Positions 9,868 to 20,924 are shown, counted from the stretch's first letter. The stretch is 64,000 nucleotides of DNA from Riptortus pedestris (GCA_019009955.1 CM032229.1:149015001-149079000); one strand, 5' to 3'. Made by a program: numbers and translations. Notes: generated by a model from the letters alone, not told the origin.

Positions 9868-10680
9868 AATTATTTTTATTTATTTATTGACATCGCATCA
9901 AAGGTGATTTGCCTTTTCAAGAATTATACAAAGTTGAATAACAAGATTAAAATAGATAACAACAAGTAACAATAACAAATATCGGAAAAAAACAATGACA
10001 AATAACAAAAGTGAAATAAATGGTGGTTGATCAATAGGAAATGAATGGCTGAGAATGGTACTTTTGCTAATAATTGTCGTAATTTCCTTCTTCAGCGTAA
10101 ACATACGCATGTGTACAAACGCATCTAATACAATTAATGCATGTAACTTGAGATCCTGTTGCACACCAGACTTAATTCGTATGTCAAATATTGTCGTATA
10201 TTTGAATATTGTGTAGGCATAAAGATGTTGTTAATGTATTAGCTGCCTTCGGTCAAAAGATATTGTAAGTAATAAGGGGAAGACCTTGAGTTGTCGTTTT
10301 CGGCATTCTGTCTTATCGTCAAGGGAATGTTACAAGTTGAGCAAGTAGGTCGGCCTGTCTTTGTCATTAAGTATGAGTGTGTTAATTTGGTGTGACCGAT
10401 TCTAAGTCTCGAGAGAACTACTTCTTCTCTCCTAGAGTTTCTAAAACTTGATGGTCACAAGCAAATAGTGTTCTTAATAGTTCCCAGTTTGTTGTCAGTA
10501 CTTGTGTTAGTACAGTGGGTTTGCCATGTATCTAAGATGAGGCGTTTTATTCGTCTTGAAATGTCTTCATGTAAGTTGTTCATATTCAAGTTTTTCAGCT
10601 GTTTTTTTGGCCTCTGAGTCCGCACTCTCATTCAGTCATAAGTTTTTGTGTCTTGGCAACCTTTCCCTCCCTTACTGCAC
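9868..10680 (-). pseudogene. Non-LTR retrotransposon (Jockey/I-like) ORF2 C-terminus, broken
   Basis: On the minus strand 10632-10570 encodes NESADSEAKKTAEKLEYEQL, the end of an RNase H domain (NE.AD..AK). After a stop and frameshift, 10565 downward gives ISRRIKRLILDTWQTHC, and 10442-10311 gives VVLSRLRIGHTKLTHSYL followed by CSTCNIPLTIR. This is the conserved C-terminal block and start of the zinc knuckle of I/Jockey-type LINE proteins. Another frameshift separates the remaining EC. The 3' end near 9868 reads AATAAATAAATAAAAATAA on the minus strand, a LINE-type tail. The upstream RT domain is absent, so the copy is 5'-truncated. It is interrupted or bounded at 10681 by a foldback element. 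Confidence 0.85.
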
Positions 10681-10830
10681 CTATTTTAGTACGTTAAAAT
10701 ATCAACAAGACTACTTTTTAATCTGGCTAATAATTACACCAAAAATCTAATGCTAATAATCCCAATTAACAGTGTAATTATTAATCAGATTAAAAAATAA
10801 TCTTGTTGATAATTTAATGTTCTAAAATAG
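10681..10830. mobile_element. 150-bp foldback MITE at the edge of the LINE relic
   Basis: The left arm CTATTTTAGTACGTTAAAAT, ATCAACAAGA is mirrored by TCTTGTTGATAATTTAATGT, TCTAAAATAG at the right. The inner parts (TTAATCTGGCTAATAATTAC and its complement) also pair, so almost the whole 150 bp forms one hairpin. CAC sits on both sides (10678-10680, 10831-10833) and may be a 3-bp target duplication. Superfamily not assigned. Confidence 0.7.
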
Positions 10831-11010
10831 CACTTCCGAACACGTTTCTCTAATTAGAATAATAAGAGAGCAATTTATATTTATGAGTATTTGACCTTCA
10901 GGAAACCTCTTCCTATCAATGCGATTTTTATTAGTGTTTTTTATTTTATTTTATTTTTTTTTAACCCAAAACGAAGAAAACTTTAGAATCTTGTTTACAT
11001 AGGGAAGTTT

Positions 11011-11050
11011 GAAAAGAAGAAGTAGAGAATTATCTCTACTTCTTCTTTTC
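11011..11050. repeat. Perfect 40-bp palindrome
   Basis: GAAAAGAAGAAGTAGAGA is followed by ATTA and the exact reverse complement. The 18-bp arms are perfect and purine/pyrimidine-asymmetric. No terminator or promoter context is visible. Confidence 0.9.
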
Positions 11051-11479
11051 ATACTACCGGAATAATCTGGTATGGTTCACGGTGACGCCATCTTGTATCA
11101 AATACTGCACGTCGGAAATGGGTTTGACAGCCCTCGCGTCAATGGTTTTGATTCAGTTCTAAACAAAATTCACACCAAAGGCTGCCTCAAAGTTCAAAAT
11201 GTATTTATTTTTAGGAGGCACGCCCTAAATCTGCAAACCATTAAGAGACGCACAAGATGTAGACAGACATGTTCATCGTCTTAAGAAGACTACAGATTCC
11301 ATTATAAAGAATGCCTATTATTAATATTAGGCATTACTTGAGGACCACTCTTTCTGGTTTCAAACATCCTGCGTTAAAAAAAAAAAAAAAAAAAAATGCA
11401 TATCCCGTGTTAATTTAGCATATTTTCAATTAGCATTTCTAATTGATAGATTTACATAGTCCAAGTGCAAATTCTAAAA
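11051..11479. other. Unclassified, with an A-rich run
   Basis: Mixed-composition sequence to about 11290, then the inverted repeat AATGCCTATTATTAATATTA/GGCATT at 11312-11337 and an A homopolymer at 11376-11396. A 70-codon plus frame (11072-11284) has no recognised motif. The A run could be a retroposon tail. Confidence 0.4.
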
Positions 11480-11790
11480 CAATTCATATTCTGCATACAG
11501 GAAGATGTAGACGTACCTATACAATGGATAACAGCACACAATGGTCACACTGGAAATAAAAACGCTGACGGACTGACTAAGGGTGCATTAATGGACGACT
11601 CATTAACAAGTATAGAATAATGCTGAGTGTATATAATTGGCCCATTGCAAGGTAAGATTTGCTTTTTGTTTTTAATAATTGATTTATATAATTCATATCG
11701 TAAATTTAAAAAAAAAAATATGATGCTACATTTTGTAAAAAAAAAATAAAGGCCAAGTAATCTTACTTTACTTTACTCAATAAACCTCTC
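11480..11790 (+). pseudogene. LINE relic: RNase H end plus 3' UTR with TTAC repeat tail
   Basis: In plus-strand frame from 11483 the sequence reads FIFCIQEDVDVPIQ and then WITAHNGHTGNKNADGLTKG, ending at a TAA at 11618-11620. W.TAHNGHTGN.NAD.L.KGA is the conserved C-terminal RNase H motif of non-LTR retrotransposons (compare W.P.H.GI.GNE.AD.LAK.GA). After the stop comes an AT-rich 3' UTR, an A-rich stretch and CTTACTTTACTTTAC, a microsatellite tail like that of some LINEs. The upstream frame is open for only a short distance; RT is missing. It differs in sequence and strand from the LINE relic at 9868-10680. Confidence 0.75.
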
Positions 11791-11807
11791 TCTTCGTCTC
11801 TTTATAT

Positions 11808-12235
11808 TTTATTTATTTATTTGATAAACGAATTTTATATTTATATGCCATTTGTATATAGAACAACTAATATGAGGTTTTTTATTTATCATTTTCCCCA
11901 TTATTGTAAATATTTTATATCGCATATTTTATTCTTGTATTTATTTAATTGTATCTTGTATATTTTATGTAATTATATTTATTTATTTGATAAATGAATT
12001 TTATATTTATGTGCCATATGTATATAGAACAAGTAATATGTGGTTTTGTTATTGATAAATTATCCCATTGTTGTAAATATTTTATATCCTATATTTTATT
12101 CTTATATTCATTTAATTGTATCTTGGATATTTTTTAAAATTCTATTTACTTATTTGATAAATGAGTTTTATATATTTATATATGCCATTTTTATACAGAA
12201 CAACTAATTTGTGCTTTTTGAAAATAATTATTGTA
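11808..12235 (+). repeat. Tandem repeat, about 166-bp unit, 2.5 copies
   Basis: The word ATTTATTTGATAAA recurs at about 11815, 11981 and 12148, each followed by TTTTATATTTAT, a GCCAT word, TATATAGAACAA and later TTGTAAATATTTTATATC. Spacing of 166-167 bp defines the unit. The third copy is incomplete. Confidence 0.85.
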
Positions 12236-13672
12236 AATGACAAATTCACTGTACGTAGTTTCGAATGATGGGACATAAAAGTGGAGAAAATTATATAAAT
12301 ATTCTCGCTCATTTCAGGGATACTGAATTGAAGTTAAGAAAAAAAAAAGCAAAGTGTATTAAAACACTGAAAATTTATGTTTTTGTCAACTAATCTTCAG
12401 TTCGTGATATAATAGCTGGTTGAGAATATCTCATGTGTCGGAGCAATAATGATTTGTCTTCATATCCTTCGTTGGAAAGGCAAATATATAAGTGATGAAC
12501 TGAGAAAATGTATATATAAATACAAATATCTCCGTTAATATTCAAGATGCAGTAAACTGTATGTAGCATAATTTGTAGACTAACTTGGTAGTAGTTCGGT
12601 GTCATAAGTTTCGTTAGAACGATTACACCCCCTTCTTGGACTACAATTTTTACTTGTTCAATTTCAGCCATTAACAAACTTCACCTTCAGTTTTGAATGA
12701 AAATAAATATGGTGATTTTTATAGTGATTGTTAACTATCAAATTTAATTGAGTGCATCATGATAGGATATACTTGAAGTCCTTGATTAGAATGACAGAAA
12801 CAGCCAAAATGAATTTCGTGATACGACAGTAGCACTTGGCTTAAAACGACTTTTACATTTCATAATCATAATTTACTGAAAACATCGCCTCTTGACTTAG
12901 CTGATTGGAAGTCGGACAATCGCATGATTAATTTAAAGCAGCGAGGAGAGACCTCCAGTACCTCTGAGCAAATAAGGATCCGAGAGCTAGAGTATCTAAT
13001 TATACAGAGTGCGGAAGAGCCAGACGTAAGACATTGGATGAGGTCTGGGGGAAGGCACTGATAGTGGTGCCTATGAATAAAACATAGTATTTTCAATATA
13101 AGGAGTGGCATCGCTTCATAACAAAGCCCTCGCTTCTCTCAATCTTATCCCTCAAATCAATGAAGGACTTAAATTAATGGTTTCATCTTTCACATTCATC
13201 GATTGACTTCGGTCTATCTATCCTTTTTATGTTCTAAAAAAAAAACCCTTCGTATTTTTCATTCTTATTTTCATATTTAATCCATTCTTTTTGAACTACG
13301 TTCTCGCTCAAAATTATAATCTATATGAATAAAACACTAAGGTTTATTGGGACTCCGCCATAGTAACCTAAAATACAACTAGCAAACAACTCATCATTTC
13401 TTCAGAAAGTTCAACAAATAATATTTGGCACATAAGGCCTCTCAGAAAGTAACTCCCAAGTTTGCAGAAATTTCAGTCGTGGGCGTGTTGGCACAGGGTT
13501 CTTCTTCACATTGTTTCAGATTATATACTCTAAGGTCTACGTCTATCAAAAATAGAAGAGGAGAAACTAGTTTTAATCATAGAGGTGTGGTTGTTATTGG
13601 CTTTCTGGCCAATTCAAACTGTTTTCTCACTTCTTTGACACTATCACAAAATTATAAAGACTTTTTCCAAAG
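12236..13672. other. No gene recognised; one shared 42-bp segment
   Basis: Mostly AT-rich. 12880-13112 is less AT-rich and has an 81-codon minus frame (12866-13111) without a known motif. Its end (13071-13112, TATGAATAAAACATAGTA core) is shared with 9377-9420, so this is probably an old unclassified repeat rather than a host gene. Confidence 0.45.
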
Positions 13673-13680
13673 ACCTATAG

Positions 13681-14199
13681 CAGGTATGGGCAACCTTTGA
13701 TATGCTGCGGGCTAAACTTCAGTGAGCAAATACATTCGCGGGCCGCTTTTAAAAGTAGTGCATTTTAAAGTAGTGTTCGTAATTGTTAACGACAGATATC
13801 AGACATCAGACATGAAATTATAACGACAAAGTAATTATAATACAGTTTATTGAAATAATAAAATGGACGGGGGAAAATAAGTATAACATTATAATTAAAT
13901 CGTAGCGAAATCGCGTAAATAGCGACATCGAAATCAATGAGCTTGAATTTGGGAAACTAATCCATCGATGTTTTGATTAATTCCACTTATGCAAAGACGA
14001 AAAGAATTTTCCAAATTATCGTCAGTCAGCCTTGTACAAATGTTTTGATTTATTAACTTTCAATGAAAAGAACTTTTCGCATTTATAAGTACTGCTAAAC
14101 GCAAAAATCTCTCCTCATTTTCCTCATTTTCTGTAAGTGCTGTAATATTTTTGTTTAATTGGGTTTTTTAAATGTCTCGCGGATGGTTGCCTACATATG
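13681..14199 (-). mobile_element. hAT DNA transposon, internally deleted, with 8-bp target-site duplication
   Basis: The left end is CAGGTATGGGCAACC followed by a GCGGGC/GCGGGCCGC subterminal region. The right end is GGTTGCCTACATATG, an imperfect reverse complement, with GTCTCGCGG just inside. The flanks are ACCTATAG (13673-13680) and CCCTATAG (14200-14207), an 8-bp duplication with one mismatch, the size expected for hAT. CAG...GGGCAACC with a GGGCCGC inner part is a known hAT terminus style. The element is 519 bp, far shorter than an autonomous hAT, and keeps only the end of the transposase on the minus strand. Confidence 0.85.
13934..14080 (-). pseudogene. hAT transposase C-terminus remnant
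   Basis: The minus strand encodes RLTDDNLENSFRLCISG, then INQNIDGLVSQIQAH and a stop (13934-13936). This is the typical tail of hAT transposases and of hAT-derived host proteins (K.KYRSRLTDEHL...S...P....L). Just upstream, in another frame, SLKVNKSKHLYK supplies the preceding conserved segment, so one frameshift separates them near 14033. The catalytic core and zinc finger are absent, so the remnant is non-functional. Confidence 0.8.
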
Positions 14200-14333
14200 C
14201 CCTATAGTAATAAGGCGTCTAACTGAATTCTCTATTAGTTATAAATGAAAATTGTAACGATGTAAAGAAAGGACAGAAAATACATACCTACACAGATCCT
14301 TACACAGGAATACTTACAACTTGGAGCTTGAGT

Positions 14334-14336
<3 letters not shown>

Positions 14337-14379
<43 letters not shown>

Positions 14380-14834
14380 ATCTCTTCTATCTATCCATCT
14401 ATCTATATATTTGTCTGTTACCGCTCTAGCGATCGCAATTTTTGTTTAATCGTTACCAAACTCGATATTTAGTCGTTTTATGTAAAAAGAAAGATCGAGT
14501 TCATTAATGGCTGAAATCGGACCAGGGGGAGGGGGGGGTTTAGAGGGTGAGAATTTTGAAACATCGAAATATCTCCGTTGCTATACGTCAAATCGAAAAA
14601 TTGTACAGAACCAATCTTATTGCAAATTAAATTTACTATACAAATTGTTATATACATTTATTCTCTATCATGAATATTAACCGAGATATTTGCATTTTTA
14701 TTAAATCTGGGAGTGACCTTCCCGCCAAAAGCTAGTTCGGCAGTTTCCTTAACTACTCGTGAAATTTCTCTATTGTAAAACATCACGTGGGAAATCTGCT
14801 TAGTTTACGCAGCCCCTGCGTGGCGGACTTTTTT
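14337..14834 (-). mobile_element. HINE-A left half, minus strand, starting at its AT tract
   Basis: From an (AT)n tract (14337-14377) it reads TTTGTCTGTTACCGCTCTAG, the G-rich block (14522-14545, complement of the C-rich centre), and ends GCTTAGTTTACGCAGCCCCT with GGCGGACTTTTTT, the reversed left terminus. The right arm expected left of the AT tract is missing. The inner left part (about 300 bp) is replaced by a short segment containing CGCCAAAAGCTAGTTCGG, also found at 57395-57420 and 62309-62330, so this is a recurrent subfamily. Confidence 0.8.
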
Positions 14835-14881
14835 CCTTTGTAGCACTAATTTCTTGAGGTGCCTTACAGCGAAATCTTTCC

Positions 14882-14998
14882 TTTTAGGAGATTTCCCTTT
14901 ATGGAAAAATCAGCTTCTGAGGTCGTACTCTTGACCCAATTTTTGAAATTGTTTTTCAAATGTACATTAATCCTACCTAGAAGATGAGGTCCGTTAAA

Positions 14999-15092
<94 letters not shown>

Positions 15093-15973
15093 ACCTCTCT
15101 AGCGGTCGCAATTATTGTTTGATCGCTACCAAACTCGATATTTAGTCGTTTTATGTAAAAAGAAAGATCAAGTTCGTTAACGTCTGAAATCGTACGAGGG
15201 AGGGGGGGGGGTAGAGGGGTAAATTTCGAAAATTCGAAATACCTCTGTTACTATACGTCAGGATAAAAAGTATAGAAACAATCTTATTGAAAATTACATT
15301 TACTATAAATATTGTTCTATACATATTTACCGTATAATGAGCGTGAACCAAGATATTTGGATTTTGTAGTTACCCCACTTTCAGTAAACCCTAATTCCTA
15401 CTAGTGGCATATTAATAATAAGCTGATATATTATGAACAACTTCATTACAGGGTTATATACCAAATATTGGTTGTTTTCAACAAAATTCTATTTTACGAG
15501 ATGAAAACAAAACGTTCTATTGACCCCCCCCCACCTCTTTTGTTCTTGGATTAAAAAAATCTTAGTGATTGAGATAGAAATTATTCTGATTCATTTCAAA
15601 TTACTCCACTTACTACAGTAAATAGTTTTCAATAAAATTAATATGTTATATTCAGATATATTTCTATAATTTTTTGTATTTCCGGTCTATCTACAAGGTT
15701 GGCTGAACTGTTTTTTTTTACAATTCAGCCGGTTTCAGTTTTAGATATTATTAATGTGTATTGTTAATTGACTGAACGATTTCTCATTACCGTTTTATTT
15801 ATTCAGTTAACATTCACGGTAGTGTATATTTTCTGTATGTAGTTACGCATATTTATACAAACAATATTTATTGATCCAATAATAACCTAATTGCGTATTC
15901 CTTGGCGAATCTCCCCGTTTGACCATCATATATAATCTGCCTAGTTTACGCAGCCCCTGCTTGACGGACTTTT
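14882..15973 (-). mobile_element. HINE-A, nearly complete, minus strand
   Basis: The right end TTTTAGGAGATTTCCCTTTA is followed by the right arm, two AT tracts (15003-15050, 15057-15087), the G-rich block (15197-15212), the poly-C segment (15524-15531), and the left part with TTATTCAGTTAACATTCACG. The left terminus CTTAGTTTACGCAG-like word with GACGGACTTTTC is at 15938-15973. A 70-90 bp segment unrelated to other copies precedes the terminus (see 15858-16088). Confidence 0.8.
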
Positions 15974-16088
15974 CTATTACAAACAATATTTCCCCACACT
16001 CTCCCTGATCCAATAATATTTCGCTCAGTTGCCATAATGACTCGCCGGTATTCCTTGGCGAATCTCCCCGTTTGACCATCATATATAA
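15858..16088. repeat. Local direct duplication around a HINE-A left end
   Basis: The 38-bp word starting TATTCCTTGGCGAATCTCCC and ending CATCATATATAAT occurs at about 15895-15933 and 16053-16091. ACAAACAATATTT and TGATCCAATAATA also repeat upstream of each. The HINE-A terminus lies between the two. This could be a duplicated target segment or unequal crossing-over. Confidence 0.75.
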
Positions 16089-16879
16089 TTGTTAGTCTCA
16101 TGACTGTTTAGTATACATTTTTACTTTTCGGGAGAGACTCAAAGTTGACAACTTTTTCATGGCTGTTGAAACATCTCTGCTCCTTGTGACCATTTCGGTT
16201 ATATATCTGTGTCAACGTTATTGTTCTCTGTTGACTATCCTGTCCAGGTACATGAACGTGCTTCAACTAGAACGTGTGAATTCAGGACACCTATATTTCA
16301 AGGAGCCAACGATATCTCCGGTCCATATAGGGGTTCATTTTCATATTCTGCCTGCGAAAACTTTTACAAAATAATAGCCGATATCTAATATATGTTCCTA
16401 TATTATGTCTGAGGAATCCTTTTAAAGATAAAATACGTATCCTTACCTCAATATCATCTTTCTACATTCATTAGACGTGAACATGATTTTAGAGACTTCT
16501 ATTAGTTGCTCCCTTCCATTGGTTTTTGTTGGAAAAATACAACTATGGATTAATAAATTTCTTTGATACATACTCCATCCACGTGCGCTTTCAGAACACT
16601 GGCTTCCATCATGAGCATTGTTGGCAAACACAAACCATTAAAACGTCCTACAAACTTCGTTAGTTATCAAAACAATGTACATGTAGAAGGAAAATAAAAT
16701 TCTGAAAATATAACAACAAAAATAAAAATAAGGATCCCATTGAATAAATATGTACATATACAATATAAATATAAAAAACTAAGGTTAGGAATAAAACAAA
16801 TAGTAAAGAAACCCAGATAAATCTAAACAACAACAAACGAAAACACAATAAAAAATCTGACTGGAGTTTCAGAATATAC

Positions 16880-16934
<55 letters not shown>

Positions 16935-17086
16935 CAAAGAACGTTTAATGGAGAATAATGAGGAACGAGCATAAGCAGTACCTTTCACAGACTTGTTTGA
17001 AGCATGGGTTCCTTGTGGCGGAAGACTTGGAATTGGAGGGCGATAAGAGAGGCTTCTGAGATATGTCCCAACATTGTTTATATTAA
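16089..17086. other. No gene recognised; (TG)n at 16890-16931
   Basis: 16130-16380 has balanced composition but only a 71-codon frame with no motif. A short AT run then a pure (TG)n microsatellite lies at 16877-16931. Nothing else was identified. Confidence 0.5.
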
Positions 17087-17157
17087 CCCTTTCATTGCGC
17101 AAAGCCACTATAGTGGCTTGAATCAAGTTACCATAGTGGCTTTGCTCAATGAAAGGG
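17087..17157. mobile_element. piggyBac-type MITE, 71 bp, flanked by TTAA
   Basis: TTAA at 17083-17086 and 17158-17161 flank CCCTTTCATTGCGCAAAGCC at the left and its complement GGCTTTGCTCAATGAAAGGG at the right. An inner ACTATAGTGG palindrome follows each arm. TTAA duplication with CCCT...AGGG ends is diagnostic for piggyBac insertion. It is among the shortest such elements that could still keep both inverted repeats. Confidence 0.8.
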
Positions 17158-17161
17158 TTAA

Positions 17162-20100
17162 GACCTCCATTTTAAATTCTATCCAATTAAATTTATATGT
17201 TTTCGGAAATAATACTTAAACGTCGAATTATTATGGTTCTCCGTCTTGTTGTGTGTACGGAAAAGTCTTCATTTTTTTACTTTTTCTTATCATTTGATTT
17301 TCACTCCTCTTTTTGATTTTTTTATTTCAAATATTCATTCTTTTCCTTTTGGTGTTGCTATTATTTTATTTATTCACATAGTTTGGTAAAAGGTGAATGA
17401 GTCATTGAGTAGGGCCGTGTTAAACAAATAAATAATTTTTTATAATAAGTAGAAAGTGAAAGATTTGAATTCGCTGTGTAGAATTAAGATCACCTAATCG
17501 TTTAAGGAGGTTGTTTATTAAACGTATCGTGTAGTCTAGCCTTTGTGTAACTTTATGAAGACGAAGTACGCATTTTAGACGTCTCTAATCTACAGACATA
17601 TATTATTAAAGTTTCACAATATTCCTTGGATTGGTATAATTTTACAATTTGATAAAGGCAAATTCCTGTCTTTGTGAATAAATAATACATTTGCAGTTTG
17701 TATACACTTGGGCTTCAATCAATTTTTATGCTGTTTTTCTTTCGCCGCCAATTGCAGAAATCCAATGCCTCTCCCCCTCCCCTAGTCCGCATGTTTACGC
17801 ATGGGGATCTGTTGATGGGCTCGATTGAAATAAACAATCTTGAGTTAGTCCCTCCCTCAAGAAATGTTGACCGCAAAAGTTCTCGGGTTGTTTTGTTGTG
17901 GAGAGAGAGCGAGAGAGTGTGGTAGAGTTAGATAGAGAGCGAGAGAAAACATGGCACCGAATTTATGTGGGGGTGTTTCTTATTCAGGCGGGAGTGGTGA
18001 GGAAGGGAGCTGCCTCCTATATTATTCATATGTAGGAGTAAGGGGTGAGGGTTTAGACACAAGAAATACTGCTGGTGGCAGGTTAGAGGGCCCCGGAGGT
18101 CAGGTTAGCCACCCCAGCAATTAAGGGTTGGTCACATCTTCTCCAGGCCCACCCCTTAACGGGCAACCCCCACCCCCCTCTGCGCGCAATACCATTTATT
18201 ATTTATTTACTTATTTAGTACTCTCTCTGAGTGACTGCGCCCATTCCGCTCTGTGGTAACTCTACTTCAGCATAACTTCACCCTTGAAATTCACTCGAGG
18301 CCTTTCCGCTCACTGACTCCGTGAGAAATGCTTGGGTTTATTTAGTGTTTGAGGCTCTTTAGATCCTGGTTTATGAGGTATGGGTAATAAGTGCAACATA
18401 TGGCCGACTATTTAAACGCAGTCTGTCAGCTATGTCGACCTCAGAACATGTGTGATTTAGAACTTGGTTGTAACAGCCACGTTTCATTTCAAAATTATAT
18501 GTTTCATGCGCAGTCAGTCTAGTTATAAGTTCGTTTGGAAGAAGTAAACTGACCTTCACACGAGGAAAAAAGTCCGACACTAACTAAACAGATTGCTATC
18601 GTTCTACAATGACATCCTTCTGGAACAACTCCTGGAATTGAAGCTTGCTTATTAGTTATATATTGCACGATGAGATAGTCGAAAGTGTAGGACTGACAGT
18701 TTCCTGTGGCGGTTAAAAAGAAAATACAAATCAACCCGTTAGTATTTCAGGCATGGCAAAATGTATAGAACAATAATTGAGGTACATGGTTTTATCAACG
18801 ACATTGGTTATATAACATTTTGCAGGCGATGAGGGCGAAGATGAGAGAGGCTAGATTCCTGGACTTGCAGGAATTCTGATAATCCAAGTTGGCTTTTATC
18901 TATTTATTTATATATTTAAAAAAAAAATGCAGTAAGTGTATGTATGAGCAAGTATGTGATAAATTGATTTTAATTACTTGCAAGAAAAATAAATAAACAA
19001 ATAAAAAAAAACAGAAAAAAGTACATACATTAAAATTAAAAGTCAATTAATAATAATAATGCCAGTTGAAAATATGTTCTTGTAAGGGAGAAAATATATG
19101 TTTATTTAATATAATATATAATGAAAAAAGTGTATATACTATTATTATATAGGATAAGTAAATATATTGCCAGTATTAAAAAATGTACAACAATTATTAA
19201 TTATTGGCCAAATATATAGGCAGTTAAAAATATTAAGCCAGTAGTAAAAAGTTTAAATAGGTTCAACGTAACTCGTATTACTAGCACACATCTTTAAGTA
19301 AATATAAATAAATAAAAATGTATTTATAGATTTAGTTATCAATAATTGTATAGGAAATTAGTAAATTTAATTCCCTTAGGATATGACAAGAGCGGTATTT
19401 ACAATATATCAGTTTATGGCATAGAGTAAAACAGGGACTTGTAAACAGCATTATACTACTATAAAGTGCACAATAACCTAGTTGTTGATTACCCTAATCA
19501 TATTAATCCTAATACAACATAACATTTTACCACTCTTTTATAGTCAGGCTGGACCAAAAAATTTTATTTTCTAAGTCTGTCGCTTAATAAATTTCTGTTG
19601 TGACTAGATTTACTGGGTGTATTGAGATTACCATATTTACTCACTTGAGTATAAATTTAATAATTAATAAAATATTCAGATGAATGCATATATATTGTGT
19701 TCAAGCCGTGGGTAAATCTACCACTAACCTGTGTAAGGTAAGCTAAAATAGGGGTTTTTCGATACCTGCCAAAAAAAGAAAAAGAAATGTAGTTCACCAA
19801 TTCGCTAGCAGAGAGCGTAAGCGTCAAGGGTGACATCTCATATGGCTTTCATGATTAACGAGGGTTGTTCAGTTGGCCTGAAAAACTTGGAAGCAGGTTG
19901 GACTGTGTGGCAAATGTTATACTTAAGGTCTGGAATCCTGCTTGGAACCAGGAAATTAAGTTTTCATGAAAGATGAAAAGCTATGGATTTAATAACCTCA
20001 GCTACATTAAAACAATAAATGTTCCCCACAATTAATTACTTTACTCCAACTCCTAGTACGATGTATTTTAATTTTAATTATATAAATATAGTAGATATCT

Positions 20101-20924
20101 TTAAGAGAAAAAAAGATGATCACAGAAAAATTATTATGTAGTAGTAGAGGTTTAGTAGTGAGGCCGCCATGAACATTTATTAGAGAATCTGCCATCAAGG
20201 AGTTCCCTTTGGAGGTTTAAAGATATCCAAGGTATTATGAGAATGAAAATAAAAATAATGGAGATAAATATACATAATAAAAATATAACGAATGAAGGAA
20301 ATTAAGAAGTAGGGAGTGAATTCATATTAATAAATAAAAAGTTACTAATTGAGAGCCTATAAATAAATAATTAACAAATATCAAAAACAAAAAAAAACTG
20401 GGGTCGTTATGCTTTTGATTTTTGAAATAAAGGCTTTCCATACTTTTCCATTCAATATCAGGATGGAAGGTATATTTATAATAGGATTTGAAGGGAAAAG
20501 CATTCATCGTATTGTGATGATGAACGTGGGAGTGTATAAATGGTTGTAATTGATTGGGATTTGTTATAGAATGTTGATGATTGTTCATCAGTGGATTTAT
20601 TTTTGTTAAATTTTTCCTCTATAAAATACCGATCAGAATTTACGGGAAAATGCCATGCAAAGTTTCCAATTAGTCCATAAATGTTTTATTTAGTGTATAT
20701 GGGTGTGTTTTGGTGGTGGGCACCCACTTACTGCCGGAGTTATCATTTGGCCCCTGAATGGCTTCATTTTTAGCAGGATCCATGTTGTGGATGTGAATGT
20801 TTTATTTATTGAATTGAAAGCCATTTTCGTGTGAGCGGGTTGTGTCACAGAAGTTAGACTATTTTTTGATATATTTTAATGATGAAAACAGGAAATAAGC
20901 CCTAGAGAAAAAGAATCTTGTGTT
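17162..20924. other. Unclassified DNA with a GC-elevated island and a SINE fragment
   Basis: 17740-18330 is clearly less AT-rich than its surroundings, with GAGAGAGCGAGAGA tracts and C-rich runs, but holds no long frame or known motif. 18370-18740 has two overlapping short minus frames with no motif. 18900-19380 is very AT-rich. 19740-20830 shows nothing recognisable. The SINE fragment at 19540 is listed separately. Confidence 0.45.
19540..19645 (-). mobile_element. Diverged SINE fragment
   Basis: TTACCACTCTTTTATAGTCA, GGCTGGACC and TTAATAAATTTCTGTTG follow the SINE body on the minus strand (compare TTACCACCCTTTTATAGCCA at about 7639). The tRNA-like head is lost. Confidence 0.65.

Noticed and set aside
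13425..13500. Mariner-like terminus suggested by CTCAGAAAGTAACTCCC.
   Set aside because: No inverted partner, TA duplication or transposase fragment was found nearby.
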